This document shows positions 25,198 through 33,594 of a stretch of 49,304 nucleotides of DNA, piece by piece. This DNA comes from Prosthecochloris sp. (GTDB lineage Bacteria > Bacteroidota > Chlorobiia > Chlorobiales > Chlorobiaceae). The notes below the pieces were generated by a model. That model ran no database searches, was not told where the DNA came from, and saw only the letters and a program-made list of their open reading frames with translations. Each line of letters begins with the position of its first letter. The first letter of the stretch is position 1. Location: NCBI GenBank assembly GCA_004028745.1, contig RAZP01000022.1:1-49304 (forward strand). Direction: 5' to 3'. A program made the translations under genes and the position numbers.

Positions 25198-26064
25198 TTA
25201 TTCACCCAACTGATATCTGATAAAACCGTTCACCGTTACCTGCATATCGTGCTGCTTTGCAAAGTCATTCAGCACACTTTGAACTTTTGCACTGCTATCC
25301 TTGATAAAAGCCTGTTCAAGCAGCACCACCTCCTGATAGTATTTTTCCAGGCGGCCTGTTATGATTTTGTCAACGAACTGCTCTGGTTTTCCCTGGCTTA
25401 GCGCCTGCTGCCGATAAATTTCTTTTTCTTTTTCAATATAATCGGCCGGAACCTGTGACCGGTCGACAACAATAGGTGCCGCAGCAGCAACCTGCATAGC
25501 TATATCCTTAGCAAGAACAACCGATTCGGGTGTATTCCCGCCGATGATCTCAACCATCGAGCCGAGCTTCGAGCCGGGATGTACATAACCTGCAACAAGC
25601 CCCCCCTCTGTTTTGATATAACCCAGCCGCTTGAGTTCGATTTTCTCGCCGAGCTTACCCGTCATGGTCTTAATGGCATCTTCAACCGATTCCCCTTCAT
25701 AGGCATCGCCCAATGAAACACTCATCATGTTTTCAGCCGAATCGATACCACCCTCAAGTGCAGTTTGAGCAATAGCTTCAGCGAATCCGGTAAAATCATC
25801 GCCACGCGCCACGAAGTCGGTCTCACAATTCAATTCAAGAATCAGGCCGGTATCAGCAGCGTCATTGACCTTAACGGTAATAACCCCTTCCCTGGCCTCA
25901 CGTTCAGCGCGTTTTGCAGCAAGCGCCGCACCTTTTTTGCGCAGGTATTCCACTGCTTTCTGCATATCACCCCCTGCTTCGTCAAGGGCTTTCTTGCAGT
26001 CCATCATACCAACACCGGTTTTATCCCTTAATTCTTTTACCGCTTTTGCAGATATCTGACTCAT
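25198..26064 (-). CDS. tsf: Elongation factor Ts
   Basis: Guanine nucleotide exchange factor that regenerates EF-Tu-GTP. The 288 residues start with the UBA-like domain (VKELRDKTGVGMMDCKKAL near 9-27), then LELNCETDFVAR and the two core subdomains. It starts at ATG 26064, about 45 bases after rpsB. Between rpsB and tsf lies an end fragment of the dispersed element. Confidence 0.97.
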   Translation of the reverse strand: MSQISAKAVKELRDKTGVGMMDCKKALDEAGGDMQKAVEYLRKKGAALAAKRAEREAREGVITVKVNDAADTGLILELNCETDFVARGDDFTGFAEAIAQTALEGGIDSAENMMSVSLGDAYEGESVEDAIKTMTGKLGEKIELKRLGYIKTEGGLVAGYVHPGSKLGSMVEIIGGNTPESVVLAKDIAMQVAAAAPIVVDRSQVPADYIEKEKEIYRQQALSQGKPEQFVDKIITGRLEKYYQEVVLLEQAFIKDSSAKVQSVLNDFAKQHDMQVTVNGFIRYQLGE

Positions 26065-26094
26065 TATTACTTAATGGTTTATGTGCTAACATTA

Positions 26095-26120
26095 GGACGC
26101 CTCTATTAATTATTTCTGAG
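26095..26120. repeat. Element end that supplies the rpsB stop codon
   Basis: GGACGCCTCTATTAATTATT followed by TCTGAGC matches the left end of copies B and E through the TAATT core and the following TGAGC. The rpsB TAA and its last codons lie inside it. Confidence 0.55.
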
Positions 26121-26892
26121 CCGTCTCCTCTTCCCCTGCTTTCTGATCATCTTCGGCGGCTTCTTCCGCCTCCGCCATCGCTGCTTCTTCAGCATACTGC
26201 TGACGGGCGCCGGTGATCGCCTCGGCCACGCCTTTCACCATCAGCTCGATTGAACGGATGGCATCATCATTCGCGGGGATAACAAAATCAACTTCATCAG
26301 GATCACAGTTTGTATCAACAAGGGCAAAAATCGGTATCCCAAGGGAGCGAGCCTCCCGTACCGCGATATGTTCTTTTTTAATATCAACGACAAAAAGAGC
26401 TGCAGGAAGCCTGGTCATATTGGCTATTCCGCCAAGTATCCTGACAAGTTTCTCTTTTTCACGCATCAGCATCAGCCGCTCTTTCTTGGTAATCATATCG
26501 AAGGTTCCGTCGGTTTCCATCCTGTCGATCGCGTTCATCCTGCGGATGCTTTGACGGATTGTCGAAAAGTTGGTCAGCATACCCCCAAGCCATCGTTCCG
26601 ATACATAAGGCATGCCCGCACGTTCGGCTTCTTCCGAGATAATGGATTTGGCCTGCTTTTTGGTTCCGACAAACATGATCTCCTTACCTGTCATGGCAAT
26701 AGCCTCAATAGCCTTCATTGCCTCTTCAGCCATTATTAGGGTTTTCTTGAGATCGATGATGTGTACGCCGTTCTTCTCCATGAAAATATACGGCTTCATT
26801 TTGGGGCACCAGCGCCTTGCCAAATGGCCGAAATGCACGCCGGAACGGAGCATGTCCTCAAGCTGGAATCTTGATGTTATCTGGGTCTGCAT
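26110..26892 (-). CDS. rpsB: 30S ribosomal protein S2
   Basis: Small-subunit protein that helps recruit S1. From ATG 26892 the product has 260 residues: LEDMLRSGVHFGHLARRW near the N-terminus, NGVHIIDLKKT, ERWLGGMLTNFSTI and DTNCDPDEVDFVIPANDDAIRS are all family signatures. The last 30 residues form an acidic E/A-rich tail longer than in E. coli. The very end of the gene (AQK plus stop) coincides with a terminal fragment of the dispersed repeat, suggesting the tail was remodelled by an insertion. The longer frame to 26931 is rejected. Confidence 0.97.
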   Translation of the reverse strand: MQTQITSRFQLEDMLRSGVHFGHLARRWCPKMKPYIFMEKNGVHIIDLKKTLIMAEEAMKAIEAIAMTGKEIMFVGTKKQAKSIISEEAERAGMPYVSERWLGGMLTNFSTIRQSIRRMNAIDRMETDGTFDMITKKERLMLMREKEKLVRILGGIANMTRLPAALFVVDIKKEHIAVREARSLGIPIFALVDTNCDPDEVDFVIPANDDAIRSIELMVKGVAEAITGARQQYAEEAAMAEAEEAAEDDQKAGEEETAQK

Positions 26893-27030
26893 AGCTGTAA
26901 AAGTTTTTCCTCTACCCTGCTTGTATTGCACGGAATCCGGTACTCAAGCACCGGACACCACCGCACAACGTCACCCGCCGAAGCGGGTTAACAGGATATG
27001 TGTTGTTGACAAATGTAGAAATAAAAAATC

Positions 27031-27426
27031 TTAACGTTTCGAGAACTGGAATCTCTTGCGGGCCTTTTTCTGACCATATTTCTTTCTTTCAACCATACGA
27101 GGGTCTCTTGTCAGCAGCCTGTCCTTGCGGAACAATAAACGGTTTTCTTCATCAATCTCCACAAGAGCTCTTGCAACTGCAAGGCTTACCGCACCTGCCT
27201 GACCGCTTATACCTCCGCCGTGAACATTGATTTTAATATCAAACTCATCCTGTTTTCCGGAAAGCCGAAGAGGCCTGAGTGCCTCATTCCTTCTGTACTC
27301 ATCGTTAAAATACTCATCAACAGGCAGCTTGTTGACCGTCACAGCACCCTTCCCTGGTACAAGAAAAACCCTTGCAACCGAGGTTTTTCTACGGCCCACT
27401 GCATTGATAACCTCTTTCATCGCCAT
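27031..27426 (-). CDS. rpsI: 30S ribosomal protein S9
   Basis: Small-subunit protein whose C-terminal tail reaches the P-site tRNA. The 131 residues include VGRRKTSVARVFLVPGKG near 10-27, the central VHGGGISGQAGAVSLAVARA region and the basic terminus KKARKRFQFSKR with the conserved final K-R. Twelve bases separate it from rplM upstream, the usual rplM-rpsI pairing. The start is ATG 27426, or ATG 27420 two codons later. Confidence 0.97.
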   Translation of the reverse strand: MAMKEVINAVGRRKTSVARVFLVPGKGAVTVNKLPVDEYFNDEYRRNEALRPLRLSGKQDEFDIKINVHGGGISGQAGAVSLAVARALVEIDEENRLLFRKDRLLTRDPRMVERKKYGQKKARKRFQFSKR

Positions 27427-27437
27427 TTGTTTTAATA

Positions 27438-27887
27438 TTAGTTAACCTTCATTTCAACAGGACTCTGAGCAGCATGCGGATGCTCGGAACCAGCATATAC
27501 CTTGAGCTTTTTAAAAAGCATTCTTCCGAGGTTGTTGTGCGGCAACATACCCCATACAGCTTTTTCGATAACCTTTTCAGGGCTTTTCTGAAGAAGCTCC
27601 TTGACGTTTTCAATCTTCACACCGCCGGGGTAATTTGAATGGGAAAAATAGGTTTTTTGATCCATCTTCCTGCCGCTCAGGCCGACTTTTCCGGCATTCG
27701 TTACAATAACGAAATCTCCGGTATCGATATGCGGTGTAAACTGCGGCTTGTGTTTTCCACGCAGAACTTTTGCGATTTCGCTGGCAAGACGGCCCAGCAC
27801 CTTACCTTCCGCATCCACGACATACCATTTACGTTCCACTTCACCGGGCTTTGCTGAATATGTCTTGAAACTTATCGTCTTACTCAT
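27438..27887 (-). CDS. rplM: 50S ribosomal protein L13
   Basis: Early-assembly large-subunit protein. From ATG 27887 the product has 149 residues: WYVVDAEGKVLGRLASEIA near 17-35, HIDTGDFVIVTNAGKVGLSG, and GMLPHNNLGRMLFKKLKVY near 108-126. A longer frame to 27968 runs through the leader and is rejected. It heads the run rplM-rpsI-rpsB-tsf-pyrH and diverges from der. Confidence 0.97.
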   Translation of the reverse strand: MSKTISFKTYSAKPGEVERKWYVVDAEGKVLGRLASEIAKVLRGKHKPQFTPHIDTGDFVIVTNAGKVGLSGRKMDQKTYFSHSNYPGGVKIENVKELLQKSPEKVIEKAVWGMLPHNNLGRMLFKKLKVYAGSEHPHAAQSPVEMKVN

Positions 27888-27966
27888 CCTCGTACGTTGT
27901 TTTAAAGAATACATTCCCAAAAAATTATGTCTGGCAATGTAATTTATTTCAAATAATTCTACAAAC

Positions 27967-27972
27967 ATTATA
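27967..27972 (-). promoter_or_regulatory. Possible -10 box for the rplM transcript
   Basis: TATAAT on the minus strand lies 80 bases upstream of the L13 start in an A+T-rich leader. No good -35 hexamer sits 16-18 bases upstream, so this is only a candidate. Confidence 0.25.
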
Positions 27973-28017
27973 CTTTGCTAAATTAGTCGGCAGTTTCCGC
28001 CGGGTAGGGAACTTGTT

Positions 28018-28045
28018 TTTTGACTTTTACCTTTTGAATTTTGAT
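28018..28045. repeat. T-rich heptads just upstream of der
   Basis: TTTTGAC, TTTTACC, TTTTGAA, TTTTGAT in perfect seven-base register, ending 15 bases before the der ATG. They occupy the place where a leader and ribosome-binding site would be. Confidence 0.8.
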
Positions 28046-28060
28046 TTTTGAGCGACCGCA

Positions 28061-29368
28061 ATGAAACCTCTTGTGGCCCTTGTAGGCCGACCGAATGTCG
28101 GGAAATCAACCTTGTTCAACCGTATATCGGGCGGCAAAAGTGCTATTACGGACAGCACGCCCGGAGTAACCAGGGACCGCCACATCGCTTCCGCGGATTG
28201 GCAGGGAAAACAGTTTATGGTGATGGATACCGGCGGATACTGTCATGAAAAGGACAGTATCACCGGTGCGATGATCGAACAGACGCTTGCCGCCATCCGG
28301 GAAGCAGAGGTCATCCTGTTTATGGTCGATGTACGCTCCGGACTGACCTACCTCGATCTTGACATGGGCAGAATGCTCAAAAAGAACTACCAGGACAAAA
28401 CCATCTACCTCGTGGTAAACAAGGTTGAAACCCGTCAACTTGCCTTTGAAGGTGAGGAGTTTCGCCGAACCGGCTTCACTGAACCCTGGTTCATCTCGGC
28501 ACGTGAAGGGAACGGTGTAGCTGACCTTCTTGATGATGTCGTCGCTTCTTTCCCTGACGCACATCAGGAAGAAGAGGACCCCGCTGTGAAACTTGCGATC
28601 ATAGGGCGCCCTAATGTGGGAAAATCCAGCTTCGTCAACGCTCTGCTGGGGACCAACCGGCACATCGTTTCAAACAAGCCCGGCACGACAAGAGACGCAA
28701 TAGACAGCAGGTTCAAACGCAGCGGACTGGATTTTTTACTGATCGATACCGCTGGATTGCGGAAGCGGACAAAGATCGACCGCGGCATTGAGTTCTACAG
28801 CTCCCTTCGTACAGAAAAGTCAATCGAGCGCTGTGATGTAGCGCTGCTCTTGATTGATGCTGAACAAGGCCTGGAAAAGCAGGACATCAGGATTATACAG
28901 ATGGCTGTCGAGCACAAGAAAGGGGTTCTGATTCTTGTCAACAAATGGGACCTTATTGAAAAGGACTCGAAAACAAGTAAAAAATACAGCGACAGGATAT
29001 ACGATCAGATCGGCAATCTTTCCTGGATTCCGCTGCATTTCATCTCTGCTCTGACAAAAAAGAACCTGTATAGGGCCATTGACACGGCTTTTGAAATTTC
29101 CCAGAACCGCCGGAAAAAAATCAGCACCAGCGAGCTCAACAGATTCCTCCAGGCTGTGCTCTCGGAAGCGTCTCCCGCCTCAAAGTCGGGCCGGGAGCTG
29201 AAAATAAAATATATGACCCAGATAGGTGCTCCCTATCCGGTGTTTGTGTTTTTCTGCAATAACCCGGAGCTTGTTCCCAGCAATTACAAGCGGTTTCTTG
29301 AAAAACGTCTGCGACAAACGTTTGACTTCACAGGAGTTCCAATATCATTACGTTATAAAAAGAAGTAA
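28061..29368 (+). CDS. der: GTPase Der (EngA), 50S assembly factor
   Basis: Double-GTPase needed for large-subunit maturation. The 435 residues contain two G domains and a C-terminal KH-like domain. G1 motifs are GRPNVGKS at 9-16 and again at 182-189; the first G3 is DTGG near 56-59, the second DTAG. The second G4 is NKWD as usual, but the first G4 is NKVE at 120-123, with Glu in place of the guanine-specifying Asp. The C-terminus has PVFVFFCNNPELVP and ends SLRYKKK. ATG 28061 follows heptad repeats without a Shine-Dalgarno. It is divergent from rplM. Confidence 0.96.
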   Translation: MKPLVALVGRPNVGKSTLFNRISGGKSAITDSTPGVTRDRHIASADWQGKQFMVMDTGGYCHEKDSITGAMIEQTLAAIREAEVILFMVDVRSGLTYLDLDMGRMLKKNYQDKTIYLVVNKVETRQLAFEGEEFRRTGFTEPWFISAREGNGVADLLDDVVASFPDAHQEEEDPAVKLAIIGRPNVGKSSFVNALLGTNRHIVSNKPGTTRDAIDSRFKRSGLDFLLIDTAGLRKRTKIDRGIEFYSSLRTEKSIERCDVALLLIDAEQGLEKQDIRIIQMAVEHKKGVLILVNKWDLIEKDSKTSKKYSDRIYDQIGNLSWIPLHFISALTKKNLYRAIDTAFEISQNRRKKISTSELNRFLQAVLSEASPASKSGRELKIKYMTQIGAPYPVFVFFCNNPELVPSNYKRFLEKRLRQTFDFTGVPISLRYKKK

Positions 29369-29372
29369 CCAA

Positions 29373-29410
29373 AGGGCACCTCTATTAATTTGTTGCGCAA
29401 CCCGAATACA
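29373..29410. repeat. Left-end fragment of the dispersed element between der and mrp
   Basis: GGGCACCTCTATTAATTTGT followed by TGCGCAACCCGAATAC equals the left end of the copies starting at 34748 and 38365; the remainder is missing. Confidence 0.7.
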
Positions 29411-29471
29411 GGCAGCCCTTAGAACGTACGGTAAGAGTATTTTCCAGAACACTAAAAACCAACAAGTTGTT

Positions 29472-30563
29472 ATGCCAGCAATCACCGAACAAAAGATACT
29501 TGAAGCGCTTAAAAACGTCATGGATCCCGACTTGAAAAAGGACCTGGTTTCACTGAACATGATTAAGGACATACGTATCGGGAAGAATCATACTATCTCG
29601 TTCAGCGTCGAGCTGACGACACCTGCCTGCCCCATGAAAGATCATTTCAGGAGTGCGTGCACAGCCGCCATCCGCGAGCACCTTCCCGAAGCGGGGGAAA
29701 TAACCGTCAACCTTCCGGCAAAGGTCACGTCCGGCAGAAGCTGCGGGGGCCACGAAGAAAAACACAACCCGCTGCCGAATGTAAAAAATATCATTGCCGT
29801 CGGCTCGGGAAAAGGGGGCGTCGGCAAATCAACTGTTGCGGTAAATCTTGCTGTAAGCCTCGCCAAAACAGGCGCAAAAGTCGGTTTGATCGATGCCGAC
29901 CTTTATGGCCCAAGCATTCCCACCATGTTCGGCCTTGAAAACAAGCGACCCGAGGTACTCAACAAGACTATTATCCCAATTGAAAAATACGGTGTAAAAC
30001 TCATGTCAATTGGTTTTCTCATAGAAAGCGACAACCCTGTTATCTGGAGAGGACCCATGGCTTCATCCGCAATAAAACAGTTTATCACGGATGTGGCATG
30101 GGGTGATCTGGACTATCTTATTTTTGATCTTCCTCCGGGCACGGGAGATATTCAGTTGACACTTGTGCAGATGCTTCCTATCAGCGGTGCTGTGATCGTT
30201 ACAACACCCCAGGACGTTGCTCTGGCCGACGTGGCAAAAGCGGTCACCATGTTCAGAAAGGTCAATGTCCCTTTGCTGGGACTGATAGAGAACATGAGTT
30301 ACTACCTTCTGCCGGATGGCGCAAAGGATTATATCTTCGGCAAAGGGGGAGGGGAAAAGTTTGCAAAGGCTCAGGGAATAACACTTCTCGGTTCAGTGCC
30401 GATCGGCAGCACTATCCGTGAAGGCGGGGACAGCGGGAAGCCTATCGTTATCGAATCCCCCGAAAGTGAAGCCGCCGACGCAATCAACTCGGCAGCCTGT
30501 GAGGTTGCCAGACAGATCTCGATACGCAATGCCGCTGCCTGTGCTCTTCAACCCGGGCAGTAG
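29472..30563 (+). CDS. mrp: Mrp/NBP35-family iron-sulfur carrier ATPase (ApbC-like)
   Basis: P-loop ATPase of the Mrp/NBP35 family, expected to deliver Fe-S clusters to apoproteins. From ATG 29472 the product has 363 residues: an N-terminal MIP18-like (DUF59) domain (about 5-85, with TTPACPMKDHF near 49-59) and the deviant Walker A GSGKGGVGKST at 111-121. IDADLYGPSIPTMFGL and IFDLPPGTGDIQLTL follow. The cluster-bridging CxxC usually found after IENMSY is absent: the segment reads IENMSYYLLPDGAKDYIFG. Longer upstream starts overlap der and are rejected. An Nfu-type gene lies on the facing strand just downstream. Confidence 0.92.
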   Translation: MPAITEQKILEALKNVMDPDLKKDLVSLNMIKDIRIGKNHTISFSVELTTPACPMKDHFRSACTAAIREHLPEAGEITVNLPAKVTSGRSCGGHEEKHNPLPNVKNIIAVGSGKGGVGKSTVAVNLAVSLAKTGAKVGLIDADLYGPSIPTMFGLENKRPEVLNKTIIPIEKYGVKLMSIGFLIESDNPVIWRGPMASSAIKQFITDVAWGDLDYLIFDLPPGTGDIQLTLVQMLPISGAVIVTTPQDVALADVAKAVTMFRKVNVPLLGLIENMSYYLLPDGAKDYIFGKGGGEKFAKAQGITLLGSVPIGSTIREGGDSGKPIVIESPESEAADAINSAACEVARQISIRNAAACALQPGQ

Positions 30564-30574
30564 TTATCAACTAC

Positions 30575-30718
30575 GGGGCACCTCTAATAATTGTCGTGAG
30601 CGACCTGAAGACAAGGCGGACGGAGCGCAGAAACCGGAGTGTACACAGAGTACATGAGGATTTCGAGCACCGCGCAACGAAGTATTCGGGTCGCGTAACA
30701 AATTAATAGAGGTGCCCT
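30575..30718. repeat. Dispersed inverted-repeat element, type 1 (copy E)
   Basis: The ends are GGGCACCTCTAATAATTGTC and AAATTAATAGAGGTGCCC, and the centre carries CCGGAGTGTACACAG. Its right arm ends ACGAAGTATTCGGGTCGCG, a variant shared with copies F, G and I rather than with A and C. It fills the space between convergent mrp and the Nfu-type gene. Confidence 0.85.
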
Positions 30719-30732
30719 ACAGGGAATGCAGC

Positions 30733-30764
30733 AAAAAACCCCGGTTTGGAAAGCCGGGGTTTTC
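30733..30764. terminator. Terminator between mrp and the Nfu-type gene
   Basis: AAAACCCCGG and CCGGGGTTTT form a ten-base-pair stem. On the minus strand it is followed by a run of T, so it serves the Nfu-type gene best and may also stop mrp transcripts. Confidence 0.85.
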
Positions 30765-30790
30765 TGACAAAAAATATTTCTGGCTGGTTG

Positions 30791-31051
30791 TTAAACCGAT
30801 TCAACCCTCGCGATTTCTGGAATAGCTTTCTTAACAGCCTGCTCAACCCCTGCACGGAGTGTCAGTGTACTCATCGGACATGATCCACAAGCCCCGAGCA
30901 GCTTGACATCAACTACCATATCTTTGGTGATGCCAACCAGTTGACAGTCCCCTCCGTCAGCCTGAAGGTAAGGGCGCACATCCTCCAGCGCCTTTATAAC
31001 CTTGTCATAAAGCGGATCGGTATCAGGCAGATAATCTTTGGTGGTATTCAT
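30791..31051 (-). CDS. NifU C-terminal-domain (Nfu-type) iron-sulfur carrier
   Basis: Small Fe-S scaffold or carrier. The 86 residues are a single Nfu domain with YLQADGGDCQLVGI near 34-47 and the cluster-binding motif CGSCPMS, in which the two cysteines are three apart. Stand-alone proteins of this size carry a [4Fe-4S] or [2Fe-2S] cluster at a dimer interface. It starts at ATG 31051 and is a single-gene unit convergent with mrp, which is also in Fe-S biogenesis. Confidence 0.94.
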   Translation of the reverse strand: MNTTKDYLPDTDPLYDKVIKALEDVRPYLQADGGDCQLVGITKDMVVDVKLLGACGSCPMSTLTLRAGVEQAVKKAIPEIARVESV

Positions 31052-31168
31052 AATCGTTATTTTTGTGTAGGAAAAAAATCACGGGCACAGTTATAGTATA
31101 GCGCCGCATGACCTAATATGAAATGTCACGGGCAAAAAACAAAATGGTTTTCCAAGGGTTTTGTTTTT

Positions 31169-33496
31169 TCAGTCGAGGTTTCTCAACAGAAGATCGAGGG
31201 CATCGTGGCTTTCAATCAATACCTCCCGGGCTTTGCTTCCATCGGCCGGGCCCACAATACCACAGACTTCCAGCTGGTCCATAATACGGGCCGCCCTGCT
31301 GAAACCAAGTTTAAGGCGACGCTGGAGAAGGGAAACACTCCCCTGCTGATGCATCACCACCAGGTGGGCGGCTTCTTCAAACATACTGTCTCGACCCTCT
31401 TTCTCCTGAACACCGGCGTTTTGGAAATTGTTTCCTTTTTCCCTGATATCAGGCTGTGGAAGATGATAGAAGTTCTTCAAGCCATCTTGACTGCCGATAA
31501 ACGAGGTAATTGCCTCGACTTCAGCCGAAGATATATAGGGGCACTGAATGCGTTCGGGTTTCGGTTGTGATGCCGGCTGGTACAGCATATCACCGTTACC
31601 AAGAAGCTGCTCGGCACCTGATCCGTCGAGAATCGTTCGTGAATCGACTTTGCTTGCAACCTGGAAAGCTATTCTGGCCGGAAAGTTTGCCTTGATGACT
31701 CCGGTAATAATATCGACAGAAGGACGCTGAGTCGCAACGATAAGATGGATACCAACCGCTCTTGCAAGCTGGGCAAGTCTGGTTATCGGCTCCTCGACAT
31801 CCCTGCCTGCTGTAATCATGAGATCCGCCAGTTCATCAACAACAACGACAAGATACGGTAGAGCCTCTTCCGGACGTTTGCGGTTTAAATCGGCAATGTT
31901 ACGAACGCCAGCCTTTTCAAGCTGTTCATAGCGTTGTTCCATCTCTTTCTCAACAGACCTCAATGCATACACAGCTTTTGCCGGATCGGTAATTATCTGT
32001 TCGTCGAGTCCATGAAACTTTACAAGAAAATGGTTTTTAAGATCCTGGTAATGCAGCAATTCGACGCGTTTAGGGTCGATCAACACAAACTTGACCTTGT
32101 CCGGACTGCATGCATAGAGAAGGCTGGTCAGCATGACGTTGATCCCGACGGATTTTCCCGCACCGGTAGCACCGGCAATCAGGAGGTGCGGCATGGTGGC
32201 GAGATCGTCGAGATACACCTCATTTGCAATTGTTTTACCGAGCACAACCGGAAGTGCCATCCGGTTGTTTTTGAATTTTTCAACTTGCAGCACCGAACGC
32301 ATCCATACAATACGGGGTTTTCCATGAGGAATTTCCACGCCGACGGCATTTTTTCCGGGAATAGGTGCTATGATACGTATTCCACTTGCCGCCATTGCCA
32401 TGGCAAGATCGTTTTCCAGCGAAGTAACCCTGCTCACTTTGACATCAGGTGCAAGCTCAAGTTCGAAAAGGGTAACTCTCGGACCTACGGTTGCAGAAAT
32501 CCTTACAACTTCGACCTTGTATATCCTGAGCTTTTCAAGCAGCTTGTTCTTGCTGTCTTCAAGCAACGTTTCGTCAATGTATTCATCCTCTTCACGGGTT
32601 CGTCGAAGAAGATCGACAGAAGGGAAACGGTAGGCAACTCTGTCCCTTGTTTTTACTTTGAGCTTGCGTTTATCCAGGTCGGCTTCTTTTTCATGAACAC
32701 TTTCACGGATTGTTATTTCAGGCTCTTCACTTTCTTCACTGGTTGAAGGGACTTCTTCAACAAAAGTTGAAGGAAGGGAGTTCATTTCTTCCGCAACGGG
32801 AAACCGTGCGGGCTCTTCAAACGGATTCTCTTCAACAGGAGGCTGCCCGTCAGACAATGATTCTCCGGACTTCTGCCGGGAAAATAAAGACCTTTTGCGT
32901 GCAAAGGAAACAATCCGCTCACCCCAACTTCCAATAACAGCACCGGCTGAACGCAGTTTGTCAACCGGGTTATCAACAAAAACCCTCATGGCAAAAAGGG
33001 TTGCGGCCACACCAAGTACCGCAAGAAAAATCCACGCTCCGGTATAACCTATTACAGTCGAAAAGAATGCCGCCAGCATTCGTCCTACCGATCCAGCCAT
33101 AACATCACCGAACGGTGCCGTAGTCAACCCAAACATGGTGGCAATAACAAGAGACATCAAGACCGCGTATAGCGTAAACAGCAGCGGAGGCTTGAGGCTT
33201 TTATGACGCAACAGCGACCAGCCCCAGTGCATGAGCACAAGGCCTGGAACTATCGAAACATAGCCTAGAAAAGAATGGATAAGGAGCTCAGCCAGACGCG
33301 CACCGAAAATACCGAAAGGATTGTGCAGATTCGAAGCAGCTTCCATAGCGTTACGGCCAAAAACTTCATACCATTTCAAAGCTGCAAGAACCGTTTTGTC
33401 ATCTTGATGATAGAACAGCAGCGCACCGATATAAAAAAAGGCAATAATGCCCAGTACTATTCCCGAAAGCTCCTGTTTCAACTTGTCCTTGTTCAT
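31169..33496 (-). CDS. ftsK: DNA translocase FtsK/SpoIIIE
   Basis: Septum-located hexameric DNA pump that clears chromosomes at division and activates XerCD at dif. The 775-residue product has four N-terminal membrane helices (about 11-30, 75-95, 105-125, 148-170) and an acidic linker (about 210-275). The motor has Walker A GATGAGKS at 442-449 and DELADLMITAG, then RLAQLARAVGIHLIVATQRPS. A C-terminal winged-helix gamma domain (about 700-775) reads KOPS-type DNA sites. The linker is short compared with E. coli FtsK, as in many bacteria. The start is ATG 33496. Confidence 0.96.
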   Translation of the reverse strand: MNKDKLKQELSGIVLGIIAFFYIGALLFYHQDDKTVLAALKWYEVFGRNAMEAASNLHNPFGIFGARLAELLIHSFLGYVSIVPGLVLMHWGWSLLRHKSLKPPLLFTLYAVLMSLVIATMFGLTTAPFGDVMAGSVGRMLAAFFSTVIGYTGAWIFLAVLGVAATLFAMRVFVDNPVDKLRSAGAVIGSWGERIVSFARKRSLFSRQKSGESLSDGQPPVEENPFEEPARFPVAEEMNSLPSTFVEEVPSTSEESEEPEITIRESVHEKEADLDKRKLKVKTRDRVAYRFPSVDLLRRTREEDEYIDETLLEDSKNKLLEKLRIYKVEVVRISATVGPRVTLFELELAPDVKVSRVTSLENDLAMAMAASGIRIIAPIPGKNAVGVEIPHGKPRIVWMRSVLQVEKFKNNRMALPVVLGKTIANEVYLDDLATMPHLLIAGATGAGKSVGINVMLTSLLYACSPDKVKFVLIDPKRVELLHYQDLKNHFLVKFHGLDEQIITDPAKAVYALRSVEKEMEQRYEQLEKAGVRNIADLNRKRPEEALPYLVVVVDELADLMITAGRDVEEPITRLAQLARAVGIHLIVATQRPSVDIITGVIKANFPARIAFQVASKVDSRTILDGSGAEQLLGNGDMLYQPASQPKPERIQCPYISSAEVEAITSFIGSQDGLKNFYHLPQPDIREKGNNFQNAGVQEKEGRDSMFEEAAHLVVMHQQGSVSLLQRRLKLGFSRAARIMDQLEVCGIVGPADGSKAREVLIESHDALDLLLRNLD

Positions 33497-33594
33497 GTCG
33501 ATCAGTTATGGGTCTTATATGACCTATTAGACCTATAAAGCACCTAATTTCTTTCTCATTATTCAATAGTCAATTGTCATTTTTCCTTCTGGTG

